From Paramacrobiotus richtersi (Eukaryota; Tardigrada; Eutardigrada; Parachela; Macrobiotidae), in the NCBI GenBank assembly GCA_034698045.1, contig JAQGAU010000024.1, positions 1 to 56,399 of the forward strand: a DNA stretch of 56,399 bases, read 5' to 3'. This document shows, one piece after another, positions 46,767-56,399 of the stretch. The notes under the pieces were generated by a model, which was given only the letters and a program-made list of their open reading frames with translations, was not told where the DNA came from and searched no databases. Position numbers and translations under genes: made by a program. The first letter of the stretch is position 1. Each line of letters begins with the position of its first letter.

Positions 46767-47990
46767 TCTTAATTCGTTCTGAATTTACAGTTCAATTTAC
46801 CTGCAAATTTCTGACAAATTACGGTAAATTCGTTCGTTCGTACACGTTGGTTAATAAGAAAACAATTTGTTTCTGAATTTATGATTTATGAAAAGTCGGG
46901 CAAGATTTTTCTGAAATATTTTTCAATTAATAAAGAATAATGAAAAGGAAAATGAAAAGGAAAAGAAATGCACAAAATAAGCACGCTAGATCGTTGACCT
47001 CACTCACGGCACTTCCCCGTAAACTTTCAACGTTATCTGATTGATCGATCGAAAATTTTCTAGCCAGGCGTTGCGTGCCAAGTGCAAAAACAAGAAAAAG
47101 CAAAATCACGCGCTCACTGAATGCACACACGAGATCACGGAACCACAAGCGCAAACACACCACGTCACTGTACCGGATTCAGGCAAAGCAACGCTAATTC
47201 ACCGAAAAACTCTCACTTGCGTTCAATTTAGATGATTTTTCAATTTTACGAAAGTTCTCCAACACAAAAATTACGAAAGCCCGTATTACAAACTAGTGTC
47301 AGTAATTTGCAATGCAAAATAACTCACTGATCGTATCCTTGGTCTTTTCTCCAATCGCGACGGTGAATGCACGAGTCACAGCATACCACGTCCTTTCACC
47401 GGCCTCAGAAATCCAATCTTTCAGCTGATCCGTTGATCCGCTCATCCAGATCCAGATGTCAACGATCCAAAACTTCTCCAGAACGCGATGCAATCGTGGT
47501 CGATGGTAGAAACGTCGGATTAATGGAGAAAAGTCAAGGCAAAATGCAAAAGAAAGTCGACCATACAACACCTCAGTAAAATATTAATTTTACCACGAAA
47601 AGTAACTTTTCCAGTCTTTCTCTCACCAAAAACAGAATCACCGTATCAAACTCTATAGGTCTTCATAAAATTCTGATGACTAAACTGAAAATATCACTGG
47701 AAAAGGAGTGTTAAGGCACTAAGGAATTTTTTAATATTTTGCGGTTAAAGGAAAACACTAACACTGAAAAATTGCTTCGCTCAGTCAAACGGTCTTCACG
47801 CTGCCACGCGGTCGGATCACTGAACGCGCTGAACCCAAAACTGAACCCGGAACTGAACTGTCCAATCACCGTTTTTCGAACCCGGAAATGATTTTTTCTG
47901 GCTGTTTCTTCGTTGTTTTGCTCCGTTTCTTTCTTTGGCTGTTCGCTATTCAAACTGTCACCTACGTCAAGGAGATGGCAAATTTAATCA
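46767..47990 (-). other. Retrotransposon 5' leader
   Basis: About 1.2 kb between the PBS and the gag ATG. It is expected to hold packaging signals, and it is long compared with many gypsy elements. Short open frames occur on the element strand, for example one beginning with TTG at 47953 (NSEQPKKETEQNNEETARKN), but they lack ATG starts and I do not call them genes. Confidence 0.6.
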
Positions 47991-48008
47991 GAACACCCAG
48001 GAGCGCCA
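47991..48008 (-). other. Primer binding site
   Basis: Directly abutting the 5' LTR, the element strand reads TGGCGCTCCTGGGTGTTC. TGG is the expected complement of a tRNA 3' CCA. The TGGCGC start resembles the PBS class of several insect gypsy elements that use tRNA-Ser, but the rest does not let me assign the tRNA. Confidence 0.85.
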
Positions 48009-48589
48009 TGTGCCGGAGGGCACACTAGGGAATATTGATCATAAGTGGATCAATACGGTGCCTAGTGCCAACATCCGTGATATCTTGAATAAAGGCGGAA
48101 ATGATCCGATTCAATGTGTTTTATACAGCTTAACTCCCGAATTACTCGGACTTTCGAATACTCTGACTCTCAGTCAACTCCCGGAAACTCCCGAATATCT
48201 CGGACTCACGATTACTCTCACTAAACTCCCGAATTACTCGGACTTTCGATAAACTCCCGAATTACTCGGACTCACGATTACTCTCACAACCAAACCAACT
48301 TCAGAGCACAATGGTAATTTATTCAAGAAATACAACCAAATGCCCAAAGTCATACACAAACTATACAAAACACAAGGAAAAGCTATCAAATCGCCAATTA
48401 TTCGTTGAGTCTGCATTCACCAAGATTGTTACAGCAAGACTAATTAATCAACAATATCCTTCACCAACAAGTTACCGCTGAAAAAGGCGTAATGCTGATT
48501 AACGTCGCTGATAGGAATCCGGTCTAGGATTGGCGCATTATCTGGCCAAAGGCAGTCCAAACATTCAGCCGCAAGGCACCCCCATCACA
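48009..48589 (-). repeat. 5' LTR
   Basis: 581 bp, the same sequence as 34211-34791 by eye, with TG/CA ends. It should contain the element promoter. On the element strand TATAAA is at about 48125-48120 and a second TATA-like box is near 48366. Confidence 0.97.
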
Positions 48590-48754
48590 GCGGCACCACT
48601 GGAACGAAGAGTTCGGGTTAGTGCTTCGGTCGCGGCTGAATGCATTTGCAGGGCCGCGATAGTCATCCGCTAGCAGGCCTGCTCCTTCTTCGACTCTGGA
48701 GCAGGAGCTAATTTGCGCATCGTTCGCTTCTTTGAGGTCTTTGAAAAGGTTGCC
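48590..48754 (-). pseudogene. 5' part of the exon interrupted by the LTR retrotransposon
   Basis: On the minus strand the frame is open from just after a TAA at 48757-48755 to the retrotransposon edge. It encodes NLFKDLKEANDAQISSCSRV, GAGLLADDYRGPANAF, and SSFQWC at the break. In the absence of the element it would read directly into VYASGRPQIRP at 34210. The segment is GC-richer than its surroundings and looks coding. The upstream exon boundary is not certain (candidate AG at about 48736). Confidence 0.5.
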
Positions 48755-49109
48755 TTATCTCCTGGTCAAAGAACTGGCATTGCTTGTGGTACGCTTCCAG
48801 CAGCCTGCTGATCCTCTTCACTTGTTGTAAGTACACATGATCGAAACGAGCACAGTTATAAATGAGATACTTACTGGTAAGTAAGTACTGGTAACTACGT
48901 ACGGTTTGCGCAGCTTGTATGCTATTTCTTGTTACATTTTCTTTTCATAGGAGATTGTTTCAGATCATCCTGTCCGACATTTGAGCAGAATATGTTCTTG
49001 CTGTTTGTCTTGCTGTTCATTGTCGACACCGTTAAAATGCGCCCTGACATAAAGCAAGTATCGTAACAAGTAATTTATGTGGAACTGTGGAACACGAAAA
49101 CCTGCGGAA

Positions 49110-51550
49110 GATCTGTATAGTCGTTTGAGATTTCGCTAAAATGAACGTGCACAGTATTTTCTGTTTTGCGCAACGCTTTCGCGGCCTTTTGTGCGGTGAA
49201 GCAGATTGCGCAGTTCAGAACGACTGTTGAAAACCGCCGCAAACTGAGCTTCACAATCACAGCAGTACGGTGGTTGTAAAGCTAAAACTGGTGCAGTCAA
49301 GCCGGCCGTCGTGAACATTAATATTCTGCTGCATAGTAAGTATCTTTTGGATCGACTGCATCTCTGGTGATACCTTTTACCTTTTGCAGTCATTTTGTAC
49401 AATCTCATTATAAGTAAATTTTTTGGTGATTATTAAAGTGGTTTTACGAAACCGAGCGTTAATAATTAGCGGTATTATTTAGCGTTCCGTTGGTTTCTGA
49501 CTATACTATCAGGACGATATTCCGGTCGAATGCGAGTTTCTACGGTGCGTCTGCGTCGCATGCACTGATTACCGTTGGTTGCTCCATGTGAGTCGATGCG
49601 GTGACAATACAGTTTACGGATATTCTGGAACGCTGTTGTTTTGTCCGTTTGGCAAGCGAATCGGAACAGTGCAAAAAGCTTCATTTTCTTGGATTAAAAT
49701 GCCTCACAGTTATTAGGTTTTACATGTATATTAATGCTTACCGTTCGAATACCGAACTGAGTTCGATCATTCGGTTAATTGCTTAACCAGCGTCACTGTC
49801 AGCACAACAAAGTTCCCACGTGTGTGATGATTGTCTGTAATGATTTTCTATGTCAACAACGTGTGTGATGATGCACACAGATTTATATAATACGGAGTAC
49901 CTTTATGCTTCGTTTTACTGATTTAGGAATTTACGTTGAATGCCCTTTCTCTGGCACCGTTTGACAACTGAAATCCAGAGTTTTCGAAATCTTTATTATC
50001 TCTATATCGCACAGTCGCACTTATCGAATTCAGAAGTCCATGCAATTAGAAAAAATGCTGCTGACTCTCACGCTACGGATTCTTGTGTATCCGCGATCCA
50101 CTGGATTACTCTGGATAACGTTTCTATCGATCTCCACTGCCCGTTGTTCATTTCAAGAAAGTACTGTACTGTAAGTGCTGTAGACTGTTGTCTGTTGCTT
50201 TCTCGCCTTTAGATTCTCTTTCGTGGAACTGCGGCTGAAAAGCGTTCATCGGAAATATGCAGAAATAAACTGTTCAACGCGCAAAGGACGCTACGGTGGA
50301 CTTTCGTGAAAACCATGATACAATACTGGGTAATGCTATTCCCAGCATCTCGCAACCCCTTTTGGCCATTCCCACAACCTGTCACCACCATTTAGCAGTT
50401 CTCACTACCTTTTTCCAAAAGCTTTTCTACACCACATTCGACTATTCTCACAACTATTGCAGACCACTTTTTGGCTCTTCTCACTTCCCTTTTCAAAACG
50501 ACCTCGATCAAGCCTTTTGTACAACCTGGCAGTTAGAGTACAGTACTTTACACTCTTTAGAGTACTTTGGAGGGTCTACATGATGAGCTCTTTGGTGGTG
50601 GTTGTGGTCATTCTTGGGGATGGCCTCTCATCACAGGTGTCTGGAGCTGCTGTAGGCAGGCCAGCTTCTCCTGTGCCAGCGCGACGAGCGTCAGGACAAA
50701 GAGGCCCTTCTTCTGGCTCTCCACCACGCGCCTTTGTACCATTTATAGTAGAATGAAATGAACTTCATTTCATGTTAGTGAGAGCGCTTGTTAAAGTTAT
50801 ATTCGTGACAATCTAGGGCGTCGAGGCATGGCACGCGCTCAGTTTCATAATGCAGCATATAAGAACGTAATGCAGTATTGAGTAAAGTGTAAATTTGTAT
50901 TTTTATTAATGAAATATGAGTTTGCATGTTTTGTGGTTTACCATACTGTATATTGCCCCAAAGGTCTATGCGACAGGAAATTGCTTGGGAACAATCCCGT
51001 ACTTTCAGACTGCGGAAACGGTGAGAAACACCTCGAGTACCCTTTGTCGCATCCAAATCAACAACTTGCTCTACAAAAACCGTGTAGTTTGTACAAGTGA
51101 TACTTATTACGAAATTAAAAGATCAAAAGTATAGTAGTTTGTGTATTACGAGTGTCTGCTTTTTGGAACTGTTTGTGTGGCTACATCCGATAAAGACATT
51201 ATCTGGTCAGCATCCGAAATAAGCTGTAAAGTAGGTGTGCTGGTGATGGTGATTTCACTTTTAATATACAGTTGCGCTTCCAGGCTTGCTTCTTTACGAT
51301 TTGTTTTGTTAAGTTGACCGAGATCGCAACTTTTCATCCGATACCACTGTAGAGAATGGGGATAGTTATAAATTAATCATCTGATATTATCGTGGCTACG
51401 AAATTAGGAAACTTTGCCAAGAGTCTTGGCCCAAGACGTAAGCCGTCGTAAGGACTAAGCGACAGAAAGCCCTTTGGTGAATGGGTCTGCCTGAAAGGTC
51501 AGCAATAGTTGTGCTAACCTCGTCACCGATTCTGGATACTTATGGCGCTT
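49110..51550. repeat. Segmental duplication, right copy
   Basis: Direct-orientation counterpart of 29130-31340. Without the 14.4-kb retrotransposon the two copies would lie about 5.6-5.8 kb apart. Relative to the left copy it carries an extra segment at about 50300-50770 that includes a GC-rich block. Its minus-strand frame near 51146-51337 (ATLE-like: EASLEAQLYIKSEITITS, ISDADQIMSLSDVA) stays open, whereas the matching left part has stops. Confidence 0.85.
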
Positions 51551-51629
51551 CTTGGGATACTACGGTGAATGTTATGGGTCTATATACCAGACTTCCAGCG
51601 GTGAACTTCTGAACTGAAAATAGTCGAAA

Positions 51630-52057
51630 ATTGTGCTTTAATCGTCTTATTGACGCCGTTCAGGAAATACAATTCATCGGTAATATCGCTTACCTGCGAA
51701 ACTAATCCGGTAATAATTTTGGTTTCTGACAGCGAATAAAGTTGACTGCTCGAAATTTTAACTCTATGGCAAATTACTTCAGTTTCTGGTATTACATAGT
51801 GCTAGTATACCTGTACATAAAAAATAAATTGAAAATGTTAGGCACACAGTTTTGTTGGTATTGTGTATCGTTAGGGAAACTGCCCGTGTGCCAACAGGTA
51901 GACCCCTTCTTGCGGAAATATTGTTAAAATAATTAAACTGCTCAGCTGTCTGAAGTGTTAAATGCTTCGTGACTTTATCCGGAATTGTATTATCCAGTTC
52001 GAAACATGGATCGCTATCTGCAAGTGTTTTAGCTGCAGCCAGATCAGGGTTAACCAT
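51630..52057 (-). CDS. Candidate exons of a paralogue of the local unknown family
   Basis: 51845-52057 carries DSDPCFELDNTIPDKVTKHL and TAEQFNYFNN, which aligns with the C-FEL ... DKVT part of the 31140-31680 gene. After a CTGTCAG acceptor, a short exon (TKIITGLVSQ) reads to a GTAAGC, and the same frame continues as VSDITDELYFLNGVNKT. The segments resemble helical ectodomain pieces. I could not assemble a complete gene. Function unknown. Confidence 0.35.
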
Positions 52058-52681
52058 TGTAACGAATAATTCAGTAATTCAGTGGAAATGAATACGTTCA
52101 AATTGTTCAGATTCCGATTTCACAAGTCAGAAGAAGATTGAAGAATGTATTTCGGCAGATATGTCAGCATAAGCACGTCCGACCACCCTGAATGCGAATC
52201 GTCCGTAACAAGCTGCCGACTGGCTGTACTTGGCAGCAGTAACCTTCTGCGGGAATTGCAAATATTCGAAATTTGTACGGTACCGGTGTGACACCTAAGT
52301 CAACATTACCTATTTAAATTTATTGTATGGGTTGTTTATTTAGTATAACATTGTATTCTAGTGGTTAATTATTCTTACTCGATTCCGGCGTCAAGGACAA
52401 ATCCTTTAATGATCTGGAAGAATGAGTACTTTAGTCCAGTGTAAAGCTGTTGCAGGAAGAGTCCAGTCCGACCAATCCACATCCATGGGCCCTTCTTTCG
52501 GTAATGTTGCAATGTCCTGTACTTTTCCACTGGGTTAAGCCGTCGCGATCCAGTAGGGCAAGCTGCTGTTCATCAATCACGATGTCGATATTTGTTTACC
52601 ATGCGTTTGGATATGTGCCGCTGAATGTGAAAGGAGAGATTCTGGACACCGCTGCTGCATCCTGATGGCTGACTCGGTGGA

Positions 52682-52752
52682 AACGAAGTTATTAAATAAC
52701 TTCGTTAAATTAAATTAAATAACTTCGTTAAAAAACGTCAAATTTTGACGTT
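52682..52752. repeat. Cluster of short palindromes
   Basis: AACGAAGTTATT and AATAACTTCGTT flank one base (52682-52706), a perfect 12-bp inverted repeat. A third AATAACTTCGTTA follows at 52718-52730. AACGTCAAA and TTTGACGTT flank one base at 52734-52752. The spacing suggests nested hairpins. Confidence 0.8.
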
Positions 52753-52783
52753 GCGGCGCTACCGTACCTTTATCTAGAATTTA

Positions 52784-53585
52784 GATCTATATTACGCACC
52801 GCCGCCCCGTAACATCAAAATCTGAACAACCGCTACACAAAACCAAAATCGGATAACACCACTGGATTCCCCGCATCGGAAAACTACGTCACATGACATT
52901 TTTAAAAAAAATTTATTACCGGCATGCCGCCAGATCAATTTAATGCAAAACTTTCAAGGTCACCTTGAAATTATTTTTACTACAAAATAGATTTGTTGCT
53001 GAGAAAAATACATAAAGCACTTCACTGTCTATTCAAAACTGTCATACAGTATCATTACACCGGTATAAAGTGCCTAAATGCCTAAACGCAAAAAATTATT
53101 CAGTATCTCCACTTTTGAACGGAAAAACGCAAACACAATGCTCGGCATCAAGAACACAAACAAGCTTCTGTACAAGATTCGCGGCTAACTGCCCAAGCCC
53201 GAATTACTACTGAAACCAAAGATCCCATGTCAATCGGCAGCGAACACTCCGAAAATCGAAAGAACAAACATATTGGTCAACTAGTGATCGTTGCGGAGTT
53301 GAACACTTATCAGCGCAAAATGGCGGGATACGTTGTAAAAGCATGGGAAACATCCGGAAAAACTAATCGAACTGCCGATAAATCCAACCAAGCTGTTACA
53401 ATCTATCGAAAAATCACCGCAGTTCCAAAAAAACTGTCGCAAATACAACAATTACAACAACTATCGAGAATCCAGATCTATATTACGAACGGCCGCCCGT
53501 AACATCAAAATTTGAATAACCACAAAACCAAACTCCGATAACACCGTTGGACTCCCCACATCGGAAAACTACGTCACATGACATC
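52784..53585. repeat. Direct repeats of about 115 bp bracketing a 575-bp spacer
   Basis: 52784-52899 and 53474-53585 share AGATCTATATTACG, CCGTAACATCAAAAT, ACCAAA, CGGATAACACC or its variant, and TCGGAAAACTACGTCACATGACAT at the end, with scattered differences. The spacer holds a 91-codon plus-strand frame (53227-53502, MSIGSEHSENRKNKHIGQ) of unknown meaning. It could be a small non-autonomous element or a partial tandem duplication. Confidence 0.75.
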
Positions 53586-53749
53586 ATTCAAAAAGCGTTT
53601 GTGCATTTTTTAATACTCTCCTGTGATTGGCAGACTCGTCCTTACAAGAAAACTGTCCTTAGCACAAAATTCAGTTGAGGACTCTAACTGCACCCCCCGT
53701 AACTTTCTGGGGATCCGCGTGCACTGATATGTTACTCGGACATTTTTGC

Positions 53750-54620
53750 CATGCGTTTCAAATGAGCAGTGTAAACGGTGCAGTTTTACGGAAGCCCAGT
53801 AAATATTCAGCTTTACCAGGATGCTTTTGCCGAAGCCCGGGAAATAGTCGCGACTCAAACCGATCGGTTTGAGCCGGAAACGTTTACCAGTAGAAGCTGA
53901 TTCCGGCAAAAACTGTTGCAAAAGTTTGCAACCGACGGTTGCGAACCGTCGATCAAACCGAAATATCGTTTTAGACCAGAACTACTGAGCAAGGTGTTCT
54001 TATCAAGTGAGATTTGAAACATTGTTTTGCTGAAGCCAAAATTCCGAGTAAATGGCCAGACAAACCAGCCCCGTGTGCTCCAAACAGTAAACGAATAAAA
54101 TACAACGAAAGCCCAAAGCGGAAAGGATGTCTAATCTCACGTCTGCAGCTGCCGATCAAACCGTAAAGATCTTTCTGGGCAGAAACAAGGTTTAGCTACA
54201 CGTTCGCGACCACGGCCGGCACCGATCAAACCGACCGATCGTCTGTGACAACCCAAAAGCGACAATTCCGATGATCTATTAAATTTTCCCCGCACGAAAA
54301 GCATTTCAACCGAGATTCCCCTAGCGACACAATTTAAAGGTCATCCTGACACATTGGTCGGAGAGCATTGAATAATCGGTTTTATCCGGGCACTGTTTCC
54401 GGACCCAAATGATAACCAGTTTTATCCGTATACTTTTGCCGAGTGACGTCAAATGACCAGTTCATCCAGATGGAACTAAGTAAACGGACGCAGTAAAATG
54501 ACGGAATCAGCCAAAACTTTGATTGCAACTGGCGCAGCTAGGAAGTATCCTGGTAAAACTGCTTATCAGCTGGTGGCACTGGGCAAGTGTCCGGATGAAA
54601 CCGGTTACCAACTGAATAAT
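53750..54620. repeat. Degenerate interspersed repeats
   Basis: Variants of CCAGTTTTATCCG...ACTTTTGCCGA recur near 53785, 53811, 54378 and 54416, with an inverted-looking form near 54548. Separately, GATCAAACCG or its complement recurs near 53860, 53952, 54154 and 54224. The units are irregularly spaced. No gene is supported except possibly the frame at 54538-54891. Confidence 0.55.
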
Positions 54621-54891
54621 ATGTTTTTGAATCGAATCGATTTTGAATATGGATCTCAAGAAACCCCGAGGCGGCAGCCGAAGGTGTTTCTTGTATTTTT
54701 ATATCGCTGCAGCGTGAGAATGCCCTCGGTTGGTGGAACGTTTTCAACGCATTGTCTATCTGTTTTACTCCCACTTCGTGCACTTCCAGCATCGTTACGT
54801 CTTCGCTACTGGGAGCGTCTGCGACCTTCGCAGCCTCAATGGCGTACTGGTCTCTGTGGTGCAACACCGAGCGAGGGCTGCGTCCTGACAA
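54538..54891 (-). CDS. Possible unrecognised exon
   Basis: A minus-strand frame with coding-like composition (DQYAIEAAKVADAPSSEDVT, LEVHEVGVKQIDNALKTFH), plausibly starting after a GCACCACAG acceptor near 54848. A plus-strand frame from ATG 54498 overlaps it (162 codons). Only one of them, or neither, is real. The minus frame looks more protein-like. No family recognised. Confidence 0.25.
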   Translation of the reverse strand: MSGRSPRSVLHHRDQYAIEAAKVADAPSSEDVTMLEVHEVGVKQIDNALKTFHQPRAFSRCSDIKIQETPSAAASGFLEIHIQNRFDSKTYYSVGNRFHPDTCPVPPADKQFYQDTS

Positions 54892-55343
54892 AACTTTTGT
54901 CGGAAAGGGGTTTGCCGCAGTTCAGCCTTTCTGGGGCCAGATTAATGGGTGGCACGAGAATTGTTGTAAAGGGACAGGTTTATTAGGGACATTGTAGTCC
55001 ACTCGGAATACATTTCGGTGGCTTACACTAAATACACGAGGATACACTGGGCCTAGATTTGGAACTTCATGATAAGTGCCATGTGGCGGACACACAGTAT
55101 CTCCGAGTTCTGGAAACCGATTAATGGTATGAAATTATAGGATCGTAAATACCTGGTTTTAAAATGGTCTGGAGCTATGCATATGTGCACATTCAGTGTA
55201 TTCGTTTGGAACCAATGATTAGAGATGTTACCAATTTGTATAGGGAACCTGTAGCACGTTAGTGTTCATGGAAAAGAGTTTATGAGCGATCGCAATGGCA
55301 TTTCCAGAGCAGGAGTTGATGGATCTGGGCAGCATATACCGGT

Positions 55344-55685
55344 ATGCAACCAGTGGGTGTCTGTCAACGTGCGCATATCGGAACTCTGGGCAATGCCGCG
55401 GTAGTCTTCACGTCCAAGATCGTTCCCTTCTTTTTTGCTCTCTTTTACGCCACTGTCGGTGTAATGTTTGGTATAGGCTTCGTCGCATCCGTCGGTGAAG
55501 TCGAAAGGGATGTGTCACATATTCACTTTAATACGGCCACTCGACAAGAACCTGAACACACACCAGCTGCACAACATAGCCAGCCACAGAGTATAGAAAC
55601 TGGCGGTACTGCGCCACAGGGTGCTTGCAGGCTCTGGGCGGGACCAGTCAGCTCGTCCACTATTCTTGTGAAGTCGCCGCCATAG
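55344..55685 (+). CDS. Possible small membrane protein or exon
   Basis: An ATG opens 113 codons with a hydrophobic segment (IVPFFFALFYATVGVMFGIG) flanked by GNAAVVFTSK and SVGEVERDV, then a polar Pro/Thr/Gln-rich tail. A single membrane helix with a cytosolic or extracellular tail is conceivable. No family recognised; it could be part of a longer spliced gene. Confidence 0.3.
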   Translation: MQPVGVCQRAHIGTLGNAAVVFTSKIVPFFFALFYATVGVMFGIGFVASVGEVERDVSHIHFNTATRQEPEHTPAAQHSQPQSIETGGTAPQGACRLWAGPVSSSTILVKSPP

Positions 55686-56399
55686 CGGGCTTTAAAATGA
55701 TCCGACGCTTACTGGCGCACCCAACCAGAAATAACCGCAGTCTTTGTGCGTTGACATTTTCTCTTCGCGATCCAGAAACAGGGAACAGAACGTTATGTGT
55801 GCCATATTCTGTAGTCATCTGATGCACTGTTTGGGTTCGATCCTGGGCCAGGCCGATCCTGGGCGATTCCTGGCGCGCTTCGGTTTCTCACTGATAAGGT
55901 TCTCGTTATCATGCGACACTGTTGTGTAGTAGCTGTTGCCACGCAAAGGTCATGAAAGGTTCAACGAGCGATTCTATCATTTTATATCATTCTGTAGTAT
56001 GGATTCATTCCGTTAGAGAGCCGGTTCAAGCAAATTCCATTATATCTGTTATTATTGCGGTACGATTGGTATAAAAGCACGGCACGACAAGTGTAACAAT
56101 TACCAAATACCATAATTCACAATATCGTTTCAAAGCAAAAGGGACGCGTTTAATTAGTTATTACTCCGCGCGATCCATTAATCTTGTAGCCTTCAGTACC
56201 GTTTAAGGCTATATTCCACCCATTCCGACAACTATAAGTGAAATCAAGACAGCCGTGCACCTGTAATCGTTGCGCCAAGGTGCATTGTTGTTTTTAATAA
56301 CCAAAACATCGATATACACTGGCGAGAAATCCGTTTGTGCGCGCAACGTCCGGTTATTGCGCAACAGCGGCGAAAAGTTTAAACACGTTTCCTTCTCAG
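55686..56399. other. No feature supported
   Basis: Only short open frames are present up to the window edge, and I see no repeat or RNA gene that I can support. Confidence 0.5.

Larger units (their letters stand above)
34211..48589 (-). mobile_element. Full-length Ty3/gypsy LTR retrotransposon, 14.4 kb, apparently intact
   Basis: The element runs on the minus strand: 5' LTR 48009-48589, PBS 47991-48008, leader, gag 43065-46766, pol 36634-43137, a small ORF3 at 35542-36024, and 3' LTR 34211-34791. The LTRs begin TG and end CA, are 581 bp each and are identical as far as I can read. The flanks carry a 4-bp target duplication GCGG (34207-34210 and 48590-48593). Pol order protease-RT-RNase H-integrase places it in Ty3/gypsy (Metaviridae) rather than copia. 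Identical LTRs, intact target sites and unbroken long ORFs indicate a very recent insertion. It is unusually large: typical gypsy elements are 5-9 kb. Confidence 0.97.

Noticed and set aside
36743..46876. Many plus-strand frames of 60-166 codons inside gag-pol
   Set aside because: They are antisense shadows of the long gag and pol frames.
47711..47953. 80-codon frame just after the PBS as a first exon for ORF3
   Set aside because: It begins with TTG, there is no upstream in-frame ATG, and no strong donor in the right phase could be confirmed.
52682..52730. ATAACTTCGT-like sequence reminiscent of a loxP arm
   Set aside because: Only about 10 bp match, the spacer is wrong, and the same string arises from a local palindrome; there is no recombinase context.
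54498..54986. 162-codon plus-strand ORF
   Set aside because: It overlaps a more protein-like minus-strand frame and lies in a repeat-rich stretch; its composition looks like an antisense shadow.

Overview
The window looks like nuclear DNA of a small-genome invertebrate animal. Genes are split by short GT-AG introns (about 55-80 nt in the peptidase gene). It holds animal-only families (a bHLH-PAS factor of the trachealess/NPAS1-3 type, an M13 peptidase, an SLC17 transporter) and a Ty3/gypsy retrotransposon. An ecdysozoan (tardigrade or arthropod relative) is my best guess, but nothing here proves the phylum. I saw no rRNA, CRISPR array or convincing tRNA. Exon coordinates were derived by hand from splice signals and phase agreement.

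Layout. (1) About 90-6,100: a large imperfect inverted duplication of an M13 (neprilysin-like) metallopeptidase gene. The right arm (minus strand, 2902-5769) is a nearly complete ten-exon gene. The left arm (plus strand, 460-1620) is a pseudogene with lost exons, frameshifts, a stop and a lost splice acceptor. (2) 6,400-8,870: mostly gene-poor, with a hairpin repeat and one possible minus-strand ORF. (3) 8876-11704: a five-exon SLC17-type MFS transporter of 541 aa. (4) 12112-20279, minus: a ten-exon bHLH-PAS transcription factor whose exon phases all agree. (5) 20,280-33,800: mostly AT-rich gene-poor DNA with exon fragments of unknown genes, a cluster of TTAAAGA motifs, and the left copy of a segmental duplication. 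(6) 34211-48589, minus: a complete 14.4-kb Ty3/gypsy LTR retrotransposon with 581-bp LTRs that are identical by eye, a GCGG target duplication, a PBS abutting the LTR, very large gag (1233 aa) and pol (2167 aa) ORFs, and a small third ORF. (7) 48,590-56,399: the other half of the exon split by the retrotransposon, the right copy of the segmental duplication, and several repeat-rich stretches.

The most notable observations concern the retrotransposon. Gag and pol are joined by an in-phase T TTA AAC slippery heptamer six codons from the end of gag, followed by a plausible stem. Pol carries a roughly 800-residue insertion between protease and reverse transcriptase. Four PBS-like repeats lie downstream of pol. 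The insertion split an open reading frame that becomes continuous again once the element and one target copy are disregarded. That interrupted frame, and the exon fragments around it, belong to a locally duplicated family of unknown function.
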